Origin: Candidatus Nomurabacteria bacterium
Lineage (GTDB): Bacteria; Patescibacteriota; Minisyncoccia; Phycocordibacterales; UBA9973
Reading direction: 5' to 3'
Assembly: GCA_026395965.1 (NCBI GenBank)
Contig: JAPLXS010000006.1
Location: 182,683-233,164 of the forward strand
DNA length: 50,482 nucleotides
In this document: piece after piece, positions 26,553 through 34,833 of the stretch
Layout: every line of letters begins with the position of its first letter
Position numbering within the stretch: position 1 is the stretch's first letter
Position numbers and translations under genes: made by a program
The notes under the pieces: model-generated
Seen by the model: only the letters and a program-made list of their open reading frames with translations
What the model was told of the DNA's origin: nothing
The model's database searches: none

Positions 26553-27149
26553 TTACTTTTTAAACTTCATAACAATCATCTTAATAAAAATTGGAATAAA
26601 AGATAAAATAATTATTGAAACAGCAATTGGGATAATGTAAATTTCTGGATCATGTATTATCCCACCTAGAAAGTAACCCAATAGCAATAACCCAGATACC
26701 CAAATAATACCCCCAAATATATTGTAAGATACAAATGAACGGTATTTCATATTTCCAATACCAGCAACAATAGGAGCAAAAGTTCTTATCATTGGAACAA
26801 AACGTGCAATTATTATGGTTGATTTGCCATATTTTTCATAAAAAAGTTCAGCATCGTATAACCTTTTTTTCTTAAAAAAGAAACCAGCATCGCGGTCAAA
26901 CAACTGTCGTCCATACTTTTTACCAGACCAATAACCAACACTGTCTCCTATAATAGCTGCAAGAATACAACCAACCAAAAGTATTTGTATATTAAAAAAA
27001 CCTTGAGAGGCAAAAATTCCTGCAGTAAAAAGAAGAGAATCACCTGGAAGAAAAAATCCAAAAAATAATCCTGTTTCAGCAAAAACAATGAGCACAATCC
27101 CTATGATTCCTACTGCTTTGATAATTAAAATTGGATCAAATATTCCCAT
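26553..27149 (-). CDS. DedA family membrane protein
   Basis: 198 residues, about five membrane helices, with the DedA/SNARE-associated (VTT) pattern: ETGLFFGFFLPGDSLLF near residue 25, AAIIGDSVGYWSGKKYG, and RFVPMIRTFAPIVAGIGNMKYRSF. Bacterial DedA proteins include undecaprenyl-phosphate and phospholipid flippases; Arg and acidic residues of the core are present. It lies 21 bases after the tRNA-binding-protein gene. Confidence 0.9.
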   Translation of the reverse strand: MGIFDPILIIKAVGIIGIVLIVFAETGLFFGFFLPGDSLLFTAGIFASQGFFNIQILLVGCILAAIIGDSVGYWSGKKYGRQLFDRDAGFFFKKKRLYDAELFYEKYGKSTIIIARFVPMIRTFAPIVAGIGNMKYRSFVSYNIFGGIIWVSGLLLLGYFLGGIIHDPEIYIIPIAVSIIILSFIPIFIKMIVMKFKK

Positions 27150-27170
27150 TATTTTTATATAAATAATAAT

Positions 27171-27524
27171 CTACCTAACTTTACTTCCTGTATTTACATC
27201 TACTTCTGGAACAAGAAAAACCGGGCTTCCATCCATTCCATCAATAGCCATAAGCATGCCATTACTTTCATATCCTTTTATTTTTCTTGGTTCTAAGTTT
27301 ATTATATATAAAACTTTTTTATTTATTAAAACACTTACATCTGGATAATATAAATGAATTCCTGAAATAATTTGTCTTAGTTTTTTATCTCCATTTTCAT
27401 CTACTTCTCCAAAATCCACTTGGCAACACAAAAGCTTTTCAGTATCTGCAATAGGTTCAACCTCTCTTATAGTTCCAACTCTTATATCCATTTTATTAAA
27501 TTCTTCGTAAGTTACATATTCCAT
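27171..27524 (-). CDS. tRNA-binding OB-fold protein (MetRS C-terminal/CsaA-like)
   Basis: 117 residues: the EMAP/Trbp111-type OB fold, with FNKMDIRVGTIREVEPIADTEKLLCCQVDFG and LRQIISGIHLYY, then the KIKGYESNGMLMAI block. As a free protein it could act as a dimeric tRNA-binding helper or as the split C-terminal domain of methionyl-tRNA synthetase. It lies 13 bases after ruvX. Confidence 0.85.
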   Translation of the reverse strand: MEYVTYEEFNKMDIRVGTIREVEPIADTEKLLCCQVDFGEVDENGDKKLRQIISGIHLYYPDVSVLINKKVLYIINLEPRKIKGYESNGMLMAIDGMDGSPVFLVPEVDVNTGSKVR

Positions 27525-27537
27525 ATTTTTATTTTAT

Positions 27538-27957
27538 CTAATTATTAATTTTATCTAAATACCTTTGAAGAATGAGAGCGGCAGCAGAATCATCTATTTT
27601 CTCTTCTTTCTCTTTTTTATTTTTACGGGCATTATTTTCTTTTTTTCCTTCATTACCTCTTGCAAAAATAGATGTCATGAATTCTTTTTGAAAATAAATA
27701 GGTAAATCTAGCTCTCCTTCTAGATTTCTTTTAAATTCTTCAATGCTACCCATTATTTTATTTGGCTTTCCAGACACATCAGTAGATTCACCCAAAACAA
27801 TAGCAGAAACTTCTTCTTCTCCACAAATACTATGAACAGTATCTACAAGTTCAAGATTATTGGGGATTATTTTAAAAGGAAAAGCAATTTTCCCTTCTTC
27901 ATCAGAAAGTGATAATCCTACTTTTTTTGAACCGTAATCAATTCCTAAATAACGCAT
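27538..27957 (-). CDS. ruvX: Holliday junction resolvase-like RuvX/YqgF
   Basis: 139 residues with the RNase H-like start MRYLGIDYGSKKVGLSLSD, the middle LGEST, and the end DDSAAALILQRYLD, which supplies the late catalytic Asp. YqgF is linked to rRNA 3' processing and Holliday junctions. A TAATAT box 6 bases before the ATG suggests a leaderless message. A Lys/Glu-rich insertion (GKKENNARKNKKEKEE) precedes the last helix. Confidence 0.9.
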   Translation of the reverse strand: MRYLGIDYGSKKVGLSLSDEEGKIAFPFKIIPNNLELVDTVHSICGEEEVSAIVLGESTDVSGKPNKIMGSIEEFKRNLEGELDLPIYFQKEFMTSIFARGNEGKKENNARKNKKEKEEKIDDSAAALILQRYLDKINN

Positions 27958-28011
27958 AATTCAATATTATCATAATTGTAAGAAAAACATATTTCTGTTA
28001 TTATTTTAATT

Positions 28012-28239
28012 ATGAAAACATTATTTAGCAACAATGTATTGGTCATTATTTTTTCTTTACTTTGGGTACTTCCTTGGAAGGGTTATGCTCTTTGGACAGC
28101 TGCTAGAACAAGAAACAAGCCATGGTTTATAGCTCTTTTATTATTAAACACTTTTGCAATTCTAGATATATTTTATATATTTTATATTGCAAAGAAAACC
28201 AAAAAGGATATAAAAAAGATTATCGGTTCTATAATTTAA
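28012..28239 (+). CDS. DUF5652-like small membrane protein
   Basis: 75 residues with two helices and the typical sequence LPWKGYALWTAARTRNKPWFIALLLLNTFAILDIFYIFY, a family found mainly in CPR bacteria. The function is unknown. A terminator follows at 28250-28275. Confidence 0.75.
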   Translation: MKTLFSNNVLVIIFSLLWVLPWKGYALWTAARTRNKPWFIALLLLNTFAILDIFYIFYIAKKTKKDIKKIIGSII

Positions 28240-28249
28240 ATTAGTAAAC

Positions 28250-28275
28250 AAAAATAGGCCATATGGCCTATTTTT
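28250..28275 (+). terminator. Terminator after the DUF5652-like gene
   Basis: AAAAATAGGCC-ATAT-GGCCTATTTTT followed by GTTTT. Confidence 0.85.
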
Positions 28276-28344
28276 GTTTTTGGCCAAAGACTTGAAAAAA
28301 AGGTTAAAATGAAGTAGTGTATATAGCGTAAGTAAAAAGAGAAA

Positions 28345-28500
28345 ATACGGAGGTGTGGCTATGATATATGAACTGCTTCATATATCATCTGATTCTGATT
28401 AATGTCAGAAATAGCTATTGTGAGTGAAAGCGAACAAGCTATAAGGAAGAGCCTGGGAAGGCTCGAAGACACATACGTAGTAATCGAAGGTTTAATAATA
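28345..28500 (+). repeat. Truncated tRNA-Ser 5' copy with CTGC hairpin, upstream of tRNA-Ser
   Basis: TACGGAGGTGTGGCT at 28346-28360 repeats 28501-28515 exactly (leader plus tRNA-Ser 5' end). In place of the D-loop comes a 12-bp perfect stem ATGATATATGAA/TTCATATATCAT with loop CTGC (28361-28388). Further hairpins follow (ATAGCT/AGCTAT and GAGCC/GGCTC). Nothing else is seen before the real tRNA. Confidence 0.85.
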
Positions 28501-28503
28501 TAC

Positions 28504-28590
28504 GGAGGTGTGGCTGAGAGGTTGAAGGCACCTGTCTTGAAAACAGGAGACCGTTTACGCGGTCCGTGAGTTCGAATCTCACCGCCTCCG
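28504..28590 (+). tRNA. tRNA-Ser (TGA)
   Basis: Class II tRNA, 87 bases: acceptor GGAGGTG/CGCCTCC, anticodon stem-loop CCTGT-CTTGAAA-ACAGG (TGA), variable arm ACCGTTTACGCGGT, T-arm GAGTTCGAATCTC. CCA is not encoded. Confidence 0.95.
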
Positions 28591-28800
28591 CAAATAAGAA
28601 AAATCCCCAATTTTGATTGGGGATTTTTCTTATTTGCGGAGGCGAAGACGTAAACTGCTTCACGTCTGAGTGAGATTCTAACAGCGGAATCATATTTTTC
28701 TAGCAAGAAAAATAGATGAGCTGGTGCCCAGACAAAACTTTTTGGCGAAAAAGTTTTAGTCGTGGGCGAAAAGTGTACTCACGGTCTCACCATGCAAAAA
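28583..28800 (+). repeat. tRNA-Ser tail element
   Basis: The terminator stem CGCCTCCGCAAATAAGAAAAATCCCC (28583-28644) starts within the tRNA. Inserted between the mirrored acceptor and T-stem is AGACGTAAA-CTGC-TTCACGTCT (28646-28667, one mismatch), then mirrored GTGAGATTC. A long hairpin GCCCAGACAAAAC/AGTTTTAGTCGTGGGC (28717-28757) follows, and a direct end AAAAGTG-TACT-CACGG-TCTCACC (28763-28785) closes the unit. Confidence 0.78.
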
Positions 28801-28806
28801 GCTGTA

Positions 28807-29412
28807 TCAGCTTTTGAAAAATTCATGATTTGAAACACTTGCTGGTGTTTCAAGAATAACTTCTGGGATCATATCTGATAAATATTTAAGTAACTCTTTT
28901 ATAGAAAAAATATTTTCTTCACATCTTTTAGATAACATTTCTATTAAACTAAATCTTACTTTTTCATCTGTATCTATATAAGGTGATGACGTTGAGGCTA
29001 TTGCATCATAATAATATTGTGCACCAGAAAGCCAAATTTCAGAAAGCCAAACTGGCATTTTATCGTATTGGAATTTAGATAATCTTAAATCACCAGGCTT
29101 ATTTATTGTTGTACTAGATAATTCTTTTAGAATGTTTATGTCTTTTTTTAATAAATATTCCTTTAATTTTAAATTTTTATCCTCCAATTCTTTTTGCCAT
29201 TGCTCTAATTCAACTCTGACTTGTATAACCCATCCAACTTCAGGAAGTAGCGAAAGTTGGCGATTTATTTTATCTTGTTCAATACTCTTTTTAGTCTCAA
29301 GAAGAGCTCTTTTTGTTAAATTAGATTGATGTATAGTAAAACCTAGGGCAATTAGAGTTGCGACTGAAGTTATAATTGTAATTAAATCTAATATATTTAT
29401 AAATCTTTCCAT
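28807..29412 (-). CDS. Hypothetical membrane-anchored protein, 201 aa
   Basis: One N-terminal membrane helix (about residues 9-28, LITIITSVATLIALGFTIH) followed by a helical, partly coiled cytoplasmic region (residues 35-95, TKRALLETKKSIEQDKINRQ and a later Glu/Lys-rich stretch). This layout is common in accessory proteins of unknown role. No catalytic motif was recognised. It abuts the tRNA-Ser tail element, so it may be an insertion passenger. Confidence 0.6.
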   Translation of the reverse strand: MERFINILDLITIITSVATLIALGFTIHQSNLTKRALLETKKSIEQDKINRQLSLLPEVGWVIQVRVELEQWQKELEDKNLKLKEYLLKKDINILKELSSTTINKPGDLRLSKFQYDKMPVWLSEIWLSGAQYYYDAIASTSSPYIDTDEKVRFSLIEMLSKRCEENIFSIKELLKYLSDMIPEVILETPASVSNHEFFKS

Positions 29413-29531
29413 AATAGTTTTATTATATGTTTATTTTAATAATTTAAAAATAAGTTTATTTATTTTTTGTACTTTTATTAAAATCAAAGTATAATAATAT
29501 ATATAACATAGTTAAAGGTCAGCTTATAACA

Positions 29532-29708
29532 ATGTGGTTTTTTGGTCTCATAGCTACTTTTATTTGTTTCGTTTTCCTTATGAATTCAGATGATTTATCT
29601 GGATGGGCTATTATTTTTATTCTAATACCCTGTTTACTTATTTTTTACACAATTGGATGGAAAGCGAACAGAAAGCAATCTGTAAATAATAAAAAAGAGA
29701 TTAATTAG
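29532..29708 (+). CDS. Small membrane protein, 58 aa
   Basis: MWFFGLIATFICFVFLMNSD, then a second helix and a basic tail ending NNKKEIN; two membrane helices. Too short for the ORF track. A TATAAT-type box lies about 40 bases upstream (near 29490) with AAAGG before the ATG, and a strong terminator follows directly. No family recognised. Confidence 0.6.
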   Translation: MWFFGLIATFICFVFLMNSDDLSGWAIIFILIPCLLIFYTIGWKANRKQSVNNKKEIN

Positions 29709-29710
29709 TA

Positions 29711-29748
29711 TTATAAAAAAAAGACCCCTTTGGGTCTTTTTTTTATAA
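29711..29748 (+). terminator. Terminator after the 58-aa gene
   Basis: AAAAAAAAGACCC-CTT-TGGGTCTTTTTTTT, flanked by TTATA/TATAA, so it can serve both strands. Confidence 0.9.
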
Positions 29749-29798
29749 TACTAATAAGTAAACAAACTGCGGTGCTTTCTTGTAAGATCCGAATTCCC

Positions 29799-30212
29799 CT
29801 ACTCTACATTAACCACAAAACTATACATACCCATTCCACATACTCCCCTTATTGGAACACCTGTCTTGGAAATACCTAAATCGATGATTTCTTCTCCTGT
29901 TTTTTGTAGAATTTTTTGATAACCAATCGAACTTATTCTAAGAGATGAAGAACAATCATATGTTCCGTTGGTTTTTACAACAAGCTTTGTTGGAATACCT
30001 GCCTTAGCAACTGATATTCTCGGTGAATAACCACCACCTGCTTTAATTGTAATATATTGTATTCCATCTTTTATCTCTGTGTTTTGAACTTGCTCTACTA
30101 TAGTATTTGAGTTGTTTGTATTATCGCCTTCATTTCTACCACCTAGGAAAATAATTCCTATCCCAACAATAAGTCCTAACGTAATAATAATTAAAGCTGT
30201 TTTATTTTTCAT
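29799..30212 (-). CDS. Membrane-anchored cupredoxin-like protein (copper operon)
   Basis: 137 residues: membrane anchor at residues 5-24, then a cupredoxin-like beta domain (IQYITIKAGGGYSPRISVAKAGIPTKLVVKTNGTYDCSSSLRI) with Cys in TYDCS and the C-terminal CGMGMYSFVVNV, Cys and Met being candidate copper ligands. Such proteins accompany CopA-type ATPases as outer-surface copper carriers. It is the last gene of the csoR-copA series, separated from the HMA protein by a strongly structured 146-base element. Confidence 0.75.
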   Translation of the reverse strand: MKNKTALIIITLGLIVGIGIIFLGGRNEGDNTNNSNTIVEQVQNTEIKDGIQYITIKAGGGYSPRISVAKAGIPTKLVVKTNGTYDCSSSLRISSIGYQKILQKTGEEIIDLGISKTGVPIRGVCGMGMYSFVVNVE

Positions 30213-30228
30213 ATTTTTTTATGCAAAA

Positions 30229-30374
30229 CAAATTATTTTAAATTAAGCACAAAATAGTCTTTGAGAAATACATTGCGGAGGCTGTCGAGCCGAGCATAAC
30301 AAAAATTCAGTAGAATTTTATGTGCGTATTTCGAGAAGAGCTATTTTGTGCTTAATTGATTAATAAATAATTTG
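30229..30374. repeat. Long nested inverted-repeat element inside the copper operon
   Basis: AATTAAGCACAAAATAG (30241-30257) is a perfect complement of 30341-30357, extended outward by CAAATTATTT/AAATAATTTG (30229-30238 and 30365-30374) and inward by the nearly complementary GAGAAATAC/GTATTTC. Two inner hairpins (GGCT-GTCG-AGCC; AAAATTC-AGTA-GAATTTT) sit in the middle. The whole would form a three-way junction as RNA or a cruciform as DNA. It could be a MITE-like insertion or an mRNA-processing/attenuation site between the HMA and cupredoxin genes. Confidence 0.8.
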
Positions 30375-30387
30375 TGAGACATTTTAA

Positions 30388-31398
30388 TTATAGATTAAAC
30401 AATGGATTAATAATACCTACTCCAGCCAAACCTGCCAGAAGTGCAAACACTCCCAGCCCAACAACAACAACTCCTGCTACTTTAAAGAAAAGTGGAGCAT
30501 GTTTTGAATTAGCAAAAGATACTGAACCAAAAGAAAGAAGTGCGAGTACAGGTAGAGTTCCAAGTGCAAATGAAAACATTATCATAAATCCTGATATAAA
30601 TGAATCGCTAGATAGTGCTGCTATTTGCATTGATTGAGTAAAACCGCAAGGTAAAAAGAAAGTACCAATACCAATCAATATTGGTGCAAACATTGTATGC
30701 TCTACTTTTCTAAAAAATTTAAAAATACTACTTGGCAAAGTTATTTTATTTTTCTTAAAAATTCCCAAAAGATTTAACCCAAGTATAATCATAACAAGAG
30801 ATGCAATAAGTCCTAAAATAGCAGATAGTACAAAGTTTATCCCAATAGCTTCACCTATTAGACCCAAGACTCCTCCTAGTACCGCAAACCCAACCAATCT
30901 TCCTGCATGGAAAAGTATAAATGGTTTTTTTGCTGACTTTCCATCTTCTTGTGATATTTTTGCAGAAAGAGAAAGCACTAGTCCTCCTACGATAGCAAGA
31001 CAACTAGATAGTGATGCAATAATCCCGATAATAAAACTAGTTGTAGGCGTGGTACTACCTCCCATACCAAGATTTAAAATTCCTGATTTTTGCAAAAGGA
31101 AAAACAGTATAAGAAAAACAAGTCCAAGTAGTATAGCAATCCAAATAGTATCGTCAGGTTTTTTATCAATAATTATTTTCTCTACTGAAATAGTATAACC
31201 ATTGGTTTTTATTTTATCTGATAATATTTCTGCGATTTCAAATTTGTTTTTATCACTTTCAGTTTCTATCTCAATAGTTTCCTTTTTTAAATCAACGACA
31301 GCTTTATCTATAAGATCTTGCTCGTTTAAAACATCTTCAATAAGAATTTTACATGATGCGCAGTGTGTACCTGACACATGGTATATATATTTTTTCAT
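30388..31398 (-). CDS. HMA domain fused to TauE/DsbD_2-like six-helix membrane protein
   Basis: 336 residues. Residues 1-70 are a heavy-metal-associated domain with GTHCASC. One helix (about 90-107) and six further helices form the sulfite-exporter/UreH/DsbD_2-like core, with SLSSCLAIVGG, HAGRLVGFAVLGG and FFLPCGFTQSMQ; the paired Cys of SSC and LPC are placed as in CcdA-like electron or metal carriers. A copper-handling role follows from the HMA domain and its place one base after copA. Confidence 0.82.
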   Translation of the reverse strand: MKKYIYHVSGTHCASCKILIEDVLNEQDLIDKAVVDLKKETIEIETESDKNKFEIAEILSDKIKTNGYTISVEKIIIDKKPDDTIWIAILLGLVFLILFFLLQKSGILNLGMGGSTTPTTSFIIGIIASLSSCLAIVGGLVLSLSAKISQEDGKSAKKPFILFHAGRLVGFAVLGGVLGLIGEAIGINFVLSAILGLIASLVMIILGLNLLGIFKKNKITLPSSIFKFFRKVEHTMFAPILIGIGTFFLPCGFTQSMQIAALSSDSFISGFMIMFSFALGTLPVLALLSFGSVSFANSKHAPLFFKVAGVVVVGLGVFALLAGLAGVGIINPLFNL

Positions 31399-31399
31399 A

Positions 31400-33673
31400 T
31401 TATAATTTTTTTGTTTTTAATCGTAATGAATTTCCGACAACAGAAACACTCGAGAAAGCCATAGCTAGTCCAGCAAATATCGGGTTAAGCACTATCCCCC
31501 ATATAGGGAATAGAAGTCCTGCAGCTACTGGAATACCTATTATATTGTATATGAAAGCCCAGAAAAGGTTTTGTTTGATTCCATGCATTGTCATTTTTGA
31601 AAGTTTAATAGCTTTGACTAGTTTTGATATATCTCCGTTTAGTAGTGTTATCCCCGCTGATTCTATCGCGACATCAGTACCGGTGCCCATAGCAATACCT
31701 ACATCAGCCTGAGCGAGCGCAGGAGCGTCATTGACCCCATCTCCCGCCATAGCGACTATTCTCCCTTGTTGTTGTAATTCCTTTACCTTTTCTAATTTGT
31801 CTTTTGGTAATACATGAGCAATTACACTATCTATACCCACCAATGAGGCTATATAATCTGCCGTCTTTTTATCATCCCCTGTTACCATCACAACTTTAAT
31901 TCCAAGATTATGAAGATCTTCTACGGCTTGTTTTGATTCTTTTTTTATTTCGTCAGCCACCATCACAAAACCCATAACTTCTTTTCTTGTAGCGAGAATA
32001 ACAGGAGTTTTACCTTGTAATGTATATTTTTCTATTAGCGAGTAATTGAAATCAATATTTAAATCTTGTATAAGTTTTATATTTCCAACAAAATATTCAA
32101 TATTGTTTACTAATCCTTTTAATCCTTTTCCCTCGATGTTATAAAAGTCTGAAACATTTAAAATTTCAATTTTATTTTCTTTTGAATAATCTATTATCGC
32201 GCGAGAAATAGGATGTTCTGATTTATTTTCTAATGCTGCAATAATAGAAATAATTTTATCTTCTGTATTTTTAGAAAGATTAACAATATCCACCAACTTT
32301 GGTTTACCGACTGTTATAGTTCCCGTTTTATCAACAATCACAGTATCGACTTTATATAATTTCTCAAGTGTTGCAGCATCCTTAATAAGAATTCCTTCTT
32401 TGGCTCCTTTTCCAACTCCAACTATTATGGCAGTTGGAGTTGCTAGCCCAAGAGCACAAGGACAAGCAATAACAAGAACTCCCACAAAAGACATCAACCC
32501 ATAAGAAAGTGCTTGTGAAAACCCAAGAGAGCTAGAACCAATTACAAGCCATGACCCAAGTGATATAAATGATATAACTAAAACAATAGGTACAAATATT
32601 GCTGATATTTTATCTGCTAGGGCCTGAATAGGAGCTTTACTTCCTTGTGCTTCTTCAACCATTTTAATAATTTGAGCTAGAAGTGTTTCTGACCCAACTT
32701 TTGTTGCACTAAAAATAAAAGACCCGTTTGTATTTAGTGTTCCAGCTATAACCAAATCTCCAATTTTCTTTTCGGTTGGTACTGGCTCTCCTGTTATCAT
32801 AGATTCATCAACATAGGAATATCCTTCTGTGACAATGCCGTCAACAGGTATTTTTGTTCCTGGTTTAACAATAATTAAATCTCCATGATTTACTTCATTT
32901 ACAGATACTTCAATTTCTTTCCCATCACATATTATAAATGCTGTCTTGGCTCCCAAATTTAAAAGTTTTTCTATTGCATCTCCTGTTTTTATTTTAGAGC
33001 GAAATTCTAAATATTTACCTAATGTAATAAATGCAATCACTACAATAGTTACATCAAAATATGTACTTTCTACATTTAAAAATGGTTTTAATAGATCTTC
33101 AAAAGAAGAAACAATAAAACTATAGATAAAAGCTGCTATGGTTCCCATACCTATGAGTGTGTCCATGTTGGCCTTGCCATAACGTACAAAACGATAAAAT
33201 CCAAGTAGATAAGGTTTACCAACAACAAATAAAGTATAAGTAGCCATGACAGGAAGAAGATGGTGAAAGAATTCTTTTACTGTGTAACTCATTTCTGGGA
33301 TTTTATTATATGAAGCAAGGATATCCCATGACATAATAAAAACACTAATAAGTGCCAATGGAATAACTGATATTAATTTATTTTTCATATCTTTTAGCTC
33401 GAGTATCTTTTCTTTTTTTGATTGGTCCATATCTACAACAGACGAGCTATTCTCATCTGAGCCTGAAAAGACAAGAGAATACCCTAGCGGTTCTATTTTT
33501 TCTGAAAGTTCATTTATTTTTATTTTTGTTTCATCAAATAAAATTTTGACTCCTTCTGTTGTATAGTTTACTTCTACAAAAGAAACGCCATCAATTTTTT
33601 TGAAGGTTCTCTCTATGACTCCTGCACACGAAGCACAGTGCATTCCTTTTATTTTATATTTTTTATTTATCAT
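31400..33673 (-). CDS. copA: Copper-translocating P1B-type ATPase
   Basis: 757 residues. One HMA domain at the N-terminus (GMHCASC), eight membrane helices, the ion-site motif [11 protein letters not shown], phosphorylation motif [18 protein letters not shown] of the nucleotide-binding domain, and the hinge [20 protein letters not shown]. It exports Cu(I). It lies 24 bases after csoR and probably shares its operator-controlled promoter. The N-terminus and the following HMA protein share the same Cys-based relay design. Confidence 0.95.
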   Translation of the reverse strand: MINKKYKIKGMHCASCAGVIERTFKKIDGVSFVEVNYTTEGVKILFDETKIKINELSEKIEPLGYSLVFSGSDENSSSVVDMDQSKKEKILELKDMKNKLISVIPLALISVFIMSWDILASYNKIPEMSYTVKEFFHHLLPVMATYTLFVVGKPYLLGFYRFVRYGKANMDTLIGMGTIAAFIYSFIVSSFEDLLKPFLNVESTYFDVTIVVIAFITLGKYLEFRSKIKTGDAIEKLLNLGAKTAFIICDGKEIEVSVNEVNHGDLIIVKPGTKIPVDGIVTEGYSYVDESMITGEPVPTEKKIGDLVIAGTLNTNGSFIFSATKVGSETLLAQIIKMVEEAQGSKAPIQALADKISAIFVPIVLVISFISLGSWLVIGSSSLGFSQALSYGLMSFVGVLVIACPCALGLATPTAIIVGVGKGAKEGILIKDAATLEKLYKVDTVIVDKTGTITVGKPKLVDIVNLSKNTEDKIISIIAALENKSEHPISRAIIDYSKENKIEILNVSDFYNIEGKGLKGLVNNIEYFVGNIKLIQDLNIDFNYSLIEKYTLQGKTPVILATRKEVMGFVMVADEIKKESKQAVEDLHNLGIKVVMVTGDDKKTADYIASLVGIDSVIAHVLPKDKLEKVKELQQQGRIVAMAGDGVNDAPALAQADVGIAMGTGTDVAIESAGITLLNGDISKLVKAIKLSKMTMHGIKQNLFWAFIYNIIGIPVAAGLLFPIWGIVLNPIFAGLAMAFSSVSVVGNSLRLKTKKL

Positions 33674-33697
33674 AAATTTTAAAATATAATTAACAAA

Positions 33698-33958
33698 TTA
33701 CTTTCTCTTAAGTCCATAAACTTTTAATATCTCTTTGGTTGCTTTATCGGTTTGACCTTTTTTTATTTGATTTATAAGACAAGTCCCAATATGACTCTGC
33801 ATGAGAGCATCTTCAACAGAAGAAAGAGCTTGTTTTACCGCAGATGTCTGAGTGATAATATCTATACAATATTTATTGTCTTCAACCATAGTTTGAAGAC
33901 CACGAACTTGACCCTCTATTATCTTTAACCTACGCATTAGTTTTTGTTTTTCATTCAT
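33698..33958 (-). CDS. csoR: CsoR-family copper-sensing repressor
   Basis: 86 residues, all-helical CsoR/RcnR fold starting QKLMRRLKIIEGQVRGLQTMVEDNKYCIDIITQ. The Cu(I) ligands Cys (YCIDI), His and Cys (SHIGTC) are all present, favouring copper over nickel or formaldehyde. Two ATGs stand in tandem (33961, 33958); the second coincides with the expected transcription start, 7 bases after the TATCAT box, so the message is likely leaderless. Copper binding should release the operator and induce copA and the following genes. Confidence 0.9.
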   Translation of the reverse strand: MNEKQKLMRRLKIIEGQVRGLQTMVEDNKYCIDIITQTSAVKQALSSVEDALMQSHIGTCLINQIKKGQTDKATKEILKVYGLKRK

Positions 33959-33964
33959 CATTTT

Positions 33965-33993
33965 ATGATATACCCCTAGGGGGTATATGTCAA
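33965..33993 (-). promoter_or_regulatory. csoR-copA promoter with CsoR operator
   Basis: Minus strand TTGACA (33993-33988), 17 bases, TATCAT (33970-33965). The whole spacer is a perfect palindrome ATATACCCC-TAG-GGGGTATAT (33968-33988), the G/C-tract dyad typical of CsoR sites. Confidence 0.88.
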
Positions 33994-34005
33994 TATTAAG
34001 TTAAA

Positions 34006-34053
34006 TTAGGGGTCCAACCCCTAACAGACCCTCTTTAGGGGTTGGACCCCTAA
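34006..34053. repeat. 19-bp nested palindrome in the divergent promoter region
   Basis: TTAGGGGTCCAACCCCTAA (34006-34024) and its exact inverted copy (34035-34053), loop CAGACCCTCT. Each arm is itself a 7-bp hairpin (TTAGGGG/CCCCTAA). The second arm covers the -35 box (TTGGAC) of the rightward gene at 34077. A terminator is unlikely because genes diverge here; a regulator site or a cruciform is more plausible. Confidence 0.85.
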
Positions 34054-34076
34054 CACATTGTGGTATAATAAATAAC

Positions 34077-34352
34077 ATGGAATCAATTTTAAGGTCGGAT
34101 ATATTTTTCTTTATTACTTCTATTTCTGTAATTATTATTACGATATTTCTTCTTGTTGCACTATTTTATTTTATAAAAATGTTAATAAATTTTTATAAAA
34201 TATCAGTAATACTTAGAAAATATACAGAGGCTACAGATAATGGACTTAGAGATATAGGAAGCCATATAAGACAGAGCCCTTTATTCACTTTTATTTTTGG
34301 TAAAGAAAAAATAAAAAAGGAGCCTGAAAGGCATTCTAAAAAATCAATTTAG
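34077..34352 (+). CDS. Small membrane protein, 91 aa
   Basis: One N-terminal membrane helix (FITSISVIIITIFLLVALFYFI), then a basic cytoplasmic tail. No family recognised; similar one-helix proteins precede YtxH-like genes in CPR genomes. TATAAT at 34064-34069 is 7 bases before the ATG, with TTGGAC 16 bases further upstream, so it is probably leaderless. It faces csoR across a shared 115-bp control region. Confidence 0.65.
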   Translation: MESILRSDIFFFITSISVIIITIFLLVALFYFIKMLINFYKISVILRKYTEATDNGLRDIGSHIRQSPLFTFIFGKEKIKKEPERHSKKSI

Positions 34353-34411
34353 TGAATTGTTTTAAATTATTAACTTGCCCAGCTATATGCGAGGGTTAAA
34401 CATGAAAAATT

Positions 34412-34774
34412 ATGGCAAAGAAAAAAGAAAGCGGATTGGGTATAAAACAAGCATTGGGAATAGGAGCAGGAGTTGCTGCTCTTAGTGCTGCAGCTTATGT
34501 ACTATTTGGACCAGAAGGAAAAAAGAATCGTAAAATAATACGTGGTTGGTCAGTAAAAATGAAGGGTGAAATAATAGAAAAGTTTGAAAATGCAAAAGAA
34601 CTTACAGAACCAGTGTATCATCAAATAATAGATGCAGCTGAAGCCAAATATGCAAAACTTAAAAACGTAGACCAAGATGAATTGGTTAAAGTAGTATCAG
34701 AAATAAAGAAACACTGGAAATCTCTTAAAAAAGAGGCTCTTGGTAAAAAAACAAAAACTATAAAAAAGAAGTAA
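34412..34774 (+). CDS. YtxH-like gas-vesicle/stress-type protein
   Basis: 120 residues: short membrane-like segment (residues 11-28, ALGIGAGVAALSAAAYVLFG) followed by GPEGKKNRKIIRGWSVKMKGEIIEK and a basic coiled helix, the YtxH/general-stress layout common in CPR. Function unknown. The tail is Lys-rich. A terminator follows. Confidence 0.65.
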   Translation: MAKKKESGLGIKQALGIGAGVAALSAAAYVLFGPEGKKNRKIIRGWSVKMKGEIIEKFENAKELTEPVYHQIIDAAEAKYAKLKNVDQDELVKVVSEIKKHWKSLKKEALGKKTKTIKKK

Positions 34775-34785
34775 TATATACATTT

Positions 34786-34816
34786 AAAAATCCCTCCTAC
34801 ATGGAGGGATTTTTTG
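34786..34816 (+). terminator. Terminator after the YtxH-like gene
   Basis: AAAAATCCCTCC-TACAT-GGAGGGATTTTTT. Confidence 0.9.
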
Positions 34817-34833
34817 TGTTATTATAATAATAT

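Noticed and set aside
28359-28706. ORFs of 84 and 115 aa antisense to tRNA-Ser
   Set aside because: They lie over the tRNA gene and its structured flanks, in two frames at once, with no recognisable domain.
34006-34053. Intrinsic terminator
   Set aside because: It lies between divergent promoters and no T-run follows either arm.
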